From assembly GCA_017163975.1 (NCBI GenBank), contig JAFFSR010000249.1, positions 2,838,001 to 2,902,000 of the forward strand: a stretch of 64,000 nucleotides of DNA, read 5' to 3'. Shown one piece after another: positions 59,069 through 64,000 of this stretch. The position numbers and the translations under genes were made by a program. A model generated the notes under the pieces. That model ran no database searches. It was not told the DNA's origin and worked only from the letters and a program-made list of their open reading frames with translations. Every line of letters begins with the position of its first letter. The stretch's first letter is position 1. This DNA comes from Anastatus disparis. Lineage: Eukaryota > Arthropoda > Insecta > Hymenoptera > Eupelmidae.

Positions 59069-59193
59069 GTAGTGACACGATGATGAAACATTAGATGTCT
59101 GGCTTGAGGTGCATCTTGCATTCCTCTGCTCTTAATACAACGACCAACTATATCAAGTATTTGATCATCGGTAAAAATATTTTGCTTAAGCAT
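59069..59193 (-). CDS. Possible coding exon with a strong splice donor
   Basis: A minus-strand frame starts at an ATG (59193), has about 42 codons with mixed composition (QNIFTDDQILDIVGRCIKSR), and ends exactly at CACTACTG|GTAAGTTATG, a near-consensus donor. The balanced amino-acid composition is unlike the Lys/Asn/Ile-rich random frames around it. I do not recognise the protein. A partner exon would lie at lower coordinates, but none was found before the C4 element. Confidence 0.35.
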
Positions 59194-60890
59194 ATAGGCT
59201 AATAAAGTACGTAGCCTGCAAAGCTATGTACTTTGTAAGTGTTAGCTTTAGTATGTTTTACATACTATAGCTAATAAAGTACATAGCCTGCAATGTCCTA
59301 TGATGAATTTAATTTTTTTTAACAATTTATTCATATAGCAAGTTTTCAAATTTTTGCGCTATGCGTAATTACAAAATAGTCTTATTTGTGGTTCACAAAG
59401 TAGAGCCACATTTAAAATAGCTATTAATATATTATATAAATCTTTTTTATTCATTTTCTTTTTTTCTATTCTTTTTTCAATGTTAAAACTCAGAATGATA
59501 TCAAAACAGTAAATCGTTGTCTATTCATACCGAAATTAAATCATAAATTTAAGGATTAGCATGCGCATATATGTGCATATCTCTAGAATTTCCAATACTC
59601 GTGTCACCAACATATTATTTCGAATAAAACATATTTTTAACGATTTCAGATGGCTAAATGAATTAATTAACTTAAAATATATATTCACAGTAACAATTCA
59701 TATCCAAATAAGTATATTTATTCTAAATATTGAGAAAATTATACGAAAAAAGTATAGAAATATATAAAAAATTAGACTGTTGCTATTGCATTTTGCAAAT
59801 GAACATTTCACGATAACCATGGTACAATACCAAAAAAATCAAAATAAGTTAAATTTTTTTACATCATTTTAAAAGTAAGAAAAAGATAATTCTTGGTTGA
59901 AATTGATATATGAAGAATTCACCAGGTGCCATGGAGTCAAATGTGTGTCACCACATTGTTCACAAAAATTTTTTTTAATGATTTTTAATGTTTTTCAAGT
60001 ACTAACTTCCGATTTTTAATTTTTTAATTATTTGCATCAAATAATACTCTAAAAAAAAAACAAACCCACTTTGAATCACAATTGTGCCTATCTTAATAAC
60101 AAGATTACACGCTTACAAAACATTACTGTTCGCGCATAAATTGTTAAGCGATTCTCGTTTTTTGTTTGGCACATGGTCAAATTGCATAATATCTTTTTTT
60201 AACTAATCGTAAAATAATATCCATTAAAAAGGCTAATAAATAACATTTAGTTCATGAGTATATTGTGTTATTAATTCGTAAAACAAGAGTTAACATTTTC
60301 ACAAAAATGATTTTTTATGATTTTTACTGTTTTTTTATTATATGAACTTTTAAAATTTAATTTTTTAAATATCCGCATCAAATTATACTTTAAAAAAGGA
60401 AGCGAACCCACTTTGAACTAGAATCGTGCCTATGATATTAACAAAATCGCACATTTACAAAGTTACTGTCACACAGTTGAATAGCAGAATATTTCCCTGC
60501 GATTAATTGTTAATTTATATTTATTAAAAAAGCAAAAATTAATAATATTTTGTTTATTCTTATATCGTATTATTGATTCATAATATTCACTTATAAAGAC
60601 AGACTGCTCTAAAACCTCATGTTTTGGATTAGCATTTCACCTGTGTCTGTGTCTTTGTTAATACTTCTAAACTTAGTGAAAGCCAAGCTGTCATTTGAAT
60701 GTATTCAAAGTAAAAACAAATAATGGTAATTAGTATCAAAGTTTCCGTGGAGAAGATTATGTATAAAAATATATAGCGCATCTGTATAAAAATTCCTATT
60801 ATTATTTTCTACTTGGAATACTATCGTATTATTTTATATAATGGATGAAACTAATATAAATCAACGATCTTTAATACTTAAAAAAAACGA
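59194..60890. other. AT-rich stretch with two direct duplications
   Basis: CTAATAAAGTAC(G/A)TAGCCTGCAA occurs twice (59207 and 59271). A segment of about 280 bp is repeated at roughly 59950-60230 and 60285-60560, with shared words such as CAAACCCACTTTGAA / CGAACCCACTTTGAA and TCGTGCCTAT / TTGTGCCTAT. No gene is seen. Confidence 0.5.
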
Positions 60891-60897
60891 GATAAAA

Positions 60898-61834
60898 TGA
60901 GAAATAAACGAAAAATAGAAAAAGAAAAATTCGAAGTGATTAGACAAAGAAATATTTTGAAAATGAAACAATATCATGTTAAACAAAAATCAATAAAAAA
61001 ATCCCTCTGAAGGTAAATTTTATTTTTATTTATAATTATATATCAACTTTATGATATGTTTAATAATAATTTTATTTTAAGTTTAAAGCATACGAATTCT
61101 ACTAAGACAGGATCTAAAAACGTTGAAGATATTACTGACGACAAGTTTCACAAGGTTGTAACCCGTTCACAATCAATGAAGAAAATTATTGAAGGTAACG
61201 ACAAAGTTAATAAAAATTGTAATATTTCCGAACAAACAAACGATCTAGTTGAGGGTAATAATTAGATATTTTAGATTGACAAAATTTGAATTCACAACAA
61301 AAAAAATCAAAATGATTTGAAAGTTTTGAAAATGTTTCTGATAATTTCAATAATTTTCATAATTTGAATATTAATAATTTTAATAATTTTGATGACAATT
61401 TAGAGCCTAATATTCTTGATGATATATGTTATTCTGCTGACGCATATGATAATAAAAATTCACTTAATAAAAAACAAACAATTATTAAGTACAAATAAAA
61501 ATTTATTTGAAAGGAACGTTAAGCTTTCAGCAGCATTAAAATGTAGTAACAGAAAAGCTAAATTTCGAAGACCAATTGTGCAATTACAATCAACTTTAAA
61601 AAAATCTATCAAAGAGCATGAAAAAATTATTAAACGGCTTAGAAAAAGAAATGAGAGACTAGGTAATAAAATAAAAACTGAAAAATTAGAAGCAGATTCA
61701 ATTTTTGAAAAAGTTAAAAAATTGTCGGGTAAATCTGCAATAACAAATAGTTTGACTGAAGGACAAGCATTGAAACAGCAACTAATTATAAACAATGAGA
61801 ATTTAAAAACTAATATCGAAAAAAAAGTTACTTA
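60898..61834 (+). pseudogene. Broken coiled-coil protein gene (uncharacterised family), 5' part
   Basis: It starts at an ATG with a Lys/Arg-rich N terminus (RNKRKIEKEKFEVIRQRN). A plausible 80 bp intron (GAAG|GTAAAT ... TTATTTTAAG) runs from 61012 to 61080. There follows a Ser/Asn-rich middle and then NRKAKFRRPIVQLQSTLKK and KRLRKRNERLGNKIKTEKLE, a heptad-rich coiled coil. Stops and at least one frameshift (near 61490) break it. It continues past insertion F4 with SRIIAGKIINKYK (62500-62545). The type is, from memory, an expanded uncharacterised family in insects and cnidarians, perhaps transposon-derived. The function is unknown. Confidence 0.5.
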
Positions 61835-61838
61835 CTAG

Positions 61839-62493
61839 GACAGTGTCACACCTCCGGATCACGGATTTTGCTCAAACTTCGGGATAAGTTTTCAGATGAT
61901 AAAATATGAAAAAAGCTAAGGTTATAGTCATAAACATTCAATATTCCCCTAGTTACAGGCAATGGAAGAAAATCACTAAAAAAGTTACTAGATTTTTAAA
62001 CGCATATAGTTTTTTAGCATTGATAGGTAGAAGCTTGAAACCTTTTTCAAATTGAAGCTGAGCTCAAATCCTTTCAAAACAGTGGTTACAGCATCTCAAA
62101 ATATCATTTTTTCCCAAAGTTATAGCGTGATAAAAATTGGACCTAATTTTAGCTTTTATTATTAATTAATATTTAAAAATAAAAATTCAGGTCACATCTT
62201 TATTATGCTATAACTTTGGGAAAAAAAATATTTTTACATGCTATAACTACTATTTTGAAAGGATTTGAGCTCAGCTTTAATTTAAAAAAAGGTTTAAGCT
62301 TCTAGCTTTCAATGCTAAAGAACTATACGCGTTTAAAAATCTAGTAACTTTTTCAGTGATTTTCTTCCATTGCCTGTAACTAGGGAAATATTGAGTGTTT
62401 ATGACTATAACTTTAGCTTTTTTCATATTTTATCATCTGAAAACTTATCCCGAAGTTTGAGCAAAATCCGTGATCCGGAGGTGTGACACTCTC
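61839..62493. mobile_element. Palindromic element F4 with CTAG duplication
   Basis: The 655 bp palindrome has ends GACAGTGTCACACCTCCGG and (complement) GAGAGTGTCACACCTCCGG. CTAG lies on both sides (61835-61838, 62494-62497). The arms match nearly completely, with a short AT-rich centre near 62165. It splits the coiled-coil pseudogene. Confidence 0.75.
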
Positions 62494-62497
62494 CTAG

Positions 62498-62640
62498 TTA
62501 GTCGTATCATTGCAGGAAAAATTATCAACAAATACAAATTGAAAAAAAAAAAATAAAAAAAAATCATTTTAAAAACACGCTTTTCAAGAATCACAAATGG
62601 AAAAAAAGCGGGTAAAAATACACTGAAAAGTATTAAATAA
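62498..62640 (+). pseudogene. Coiled-coil family gene, middle part
   Basis: SRIIAGKIINKYKLKKK is followed, after a frame change in the A-rich run, by RFSRITNGKKAGKNTLKSIK. This segment joins the 60898-61834 part once F4 is removed, and precedes the NFFENDNN block at 63915. Its 3' part (from about 62550) is also the left arm of an inverted duplication. Confidence 0.4.
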
Positions 62641-62935
62641 ATTAATTTACTTCCTTGAAATTACTTTTATATAGTTCATTGCAATAATTAAGAGAAAATT
62701 TTACAACAATTTAAAAAGAAAAGTGTGGGTGCCAATTTTAGTAAATCTAATTCAGCACCAACACTTTTCTTTTTAAATTGTTGTAAAATTTTCTCTTAAT
62801 TATTGCAATGAACTGTATAAAAGTAATTTCAAGAAAGTAAATTAATTTATTTAATACTTTTCAGTGTATTTTTACCCGCTTTTTTTCCATTTGTGATTCT
62901 TGAAAAGCGTGTTTTTAAAATGTTTTTTTTTAATT
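62550..62935. repeat. Inverted duplication of a coding segment (foldback)
   Basis: The arms (about 62550-62720 and 62758-62935) are nearly perfect complements around a spacer GGGTGCCAATTTTAGTAAAT. The left arm continues the reading frame of the broken coiled-coil gene, so the right arm is an inverted copy of exon sequence rather than ordinary transposon ends. Confidence 0.55.
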
Positions 62936-63425
62936 TTTATTTTCTACTTTTTAGTTAAAATTAAATTTTCTATAAGTAATTTGTTTTTAAAAGCTTGTAT
63001 TTAATATTTTTTATTATTTTTTAATAATTTCTAATTTTTAGTTATAATTTTTTTTAATCGAACTAGAATTAATTATTTTGTAGAACACGTGATCGCATGC
63101 TGAGTTTCCCGCCATTTTGACGATAATGACGCCATTGGAAATTTTACCAAGATTTATTGTTTTATGCATTGTTGGACCACAAAATCGATAAAATACGGTC
63201 TTAAATTTTGCATGTGCAATGCAAAATGCTATAATTTATGTCTTATTACGGTATATGACAAGTTAAAGGATTTCAAAAATTTTCGAAGATTATTAGACAT
63301 TAATGTTAAAAGTATATCTATATATAAAATCTTCAGTTTTTTAATTTTTCAAACATCTCCGCATATAATTACGTATGTCAATATATAAATCGGTACAAAT
63401 ATATAAATTTGATTGTAGTATCCAA
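62936..63425. other. AT-rich stretch without a recognised gene
   Basis: One frame of 74 codons (63164-63388) with a few Cys residues (KFCMCNAKCYNLC) has no recognisable domain. Otherwise nothing is seen. Confidence 0.35.
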
Positions 63426-63427
63426 CA

Positions 63428-63553
63428 GTGTGTGTCTGTGTCTGTGTCTGTGTCTGCGTCTGCGTGTGCGCGTGTGTGTGTGTGTGTGTGTGCGTGTGTG
63501 TGTGCATGTGTGTGTGTGTGTGCGCGTGTGTGTGTGTGCATGTGTGTGTGCAT
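63428..63553 (+). repeat. (GT)n/(GTGTCT)n microsatellite
   Basis: TGTGTCTGTGTC units grade into TGCGTG and then long GT runs. The minus-strand His/Thr-rich frames across it are by-products. Confidence 0.95.
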
Positions 63554-63897
63554 TTTGTACAAGTATAAACTGAACAAGAACCTATTAACTCGTCTTGACC
63601 CAGAGAAAGCCTCCCCACTTGTACTTCCTCGGAGATGAGTTTGTATACCCGTCATCGCCGACCTGGACAACAGATTATTGTATTGTCATCGGAGACCAAG
63701 GTCTCTGCCAAATTGCAGAAATTCCCATCGACAAAAAGTGTCTCAAATCGAGCGTACAAGATTTGATTACAGACAGACAGACAGACGTGAAAATCAGCTT
63801 AAGAAAAGTATGTAATAAAAAAATCAAACTTAGCGAGTACACATCGTCAAAACAGTATAAAAAATGATGAGTTAATTACAATTTTAGCAAATAAAAA

Positions 63898-64000
63898 AAG
63901 CATAACGAAAAAATGTTAAAAATTAAACTGAATATTCAAAATTTTTTTGAAAATGATAATAACTTAGTTTTAGCACCAGGAGTTAGAGACACTATAACCA
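63898..64000 (+). pseudogene. Coiled-coil family gene, conserved 3' block (runs off window)
   Basis: The frame reads LKIKLNIQNFFENDNNLVLA and then PGVRDTIT at the window edge. In the family I have in mind, a block FFERDDNS...PGKRDTIT follows the RNGKK-type segment, so this is the continuation of 62498-62640 after about 1.3 kb of intervening sequence. The interval 63560-63897 between the microsatellite and this block has a 90-codon frame with no recognised domain. Confidence 0.45.

Noticed and set aside
63341..63670. His/Thr-rich frames on the minus strand
   Set aside because: These are translations of the (GT)n microsatellite.

Overview
This is an AT-rich eukaryotic window, almost certainly from an arthropod and most likely an insect. 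That call rests on the degraded Helitron, Polinton/Maverick, mariner-like and CR1/Jockey-like genes, a Crypton-type recombinase gene with GT-AG introns, and the dense foldback elements. I found no intact host gene. The window is a nest of mobile elements and satellites, so its interest lies in the non-coding architecture. A parasitoid wasp is possible but unproven.

Layout. 0-11.75 kb: a broken Helitron (Rep at 2.8-5.0 kb, helicase at 5.6-6.1 and 10.8-11.7 kb). It is interrupted by a TTA-flanked MITE (with a second copy at the left edge), a possible solo LTR, a 3.0 kb palindrome (7348-10388) that itself carries a 1.2 kb insertion, and a 0.3 kb foldback. 11.75-16.97 kb: a decayed Polinton on the minus strand (integrase, capsid-type proteins, adenovirus-type protease). 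16.97-25.86 kb: two ~3 kb TA-flanked elements with CACTGARAAA ends and internal tandem repeats, a dead mariner-like transposase, a Tc1-type palindrome and a (TA)n array. 26.7-31.0 kb: a satellite with ~375 bp subunits and ~750 bp higher-order units, built around a conserved box ACATTTCCACGACAGTAG. 32.2-45.7 kb: minus-strand exons of a Crypton-like tyrosine-recombinase gene, split by a 3.6 kb palindrome (33445-37076) and by about 7.8 kb of degenerate TTTATGG repeat. 48.6-52.1 kb: a minus-strand LINE. 49.9-58.7 kb: five elements whose ends begin CCCTNNT and which have 2-bp target duplications. 58.7-64 kb: short tandem repeats, a lone exon with a strong splice donor, and a broken coiled-coil gene that runs off the window.

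The most unusual signal is a modular family of palindromic elements. Their termini (CCCTNNTGAAAA) are nearly constant. Two of them also share a ~270 bp central hairpin. The DNA in between is filled, in each element, with a different short repeated motif (GACGTC, CACGTG, a GATCTCATGTG type, and others). Several palindromes are concentric: one element sits on the dyad axis of another. Two insertions have a paralogous empty site inside the same window, which confirms 2-bp duplications. No transposase for these elements is visible, so their superfamily is left open.
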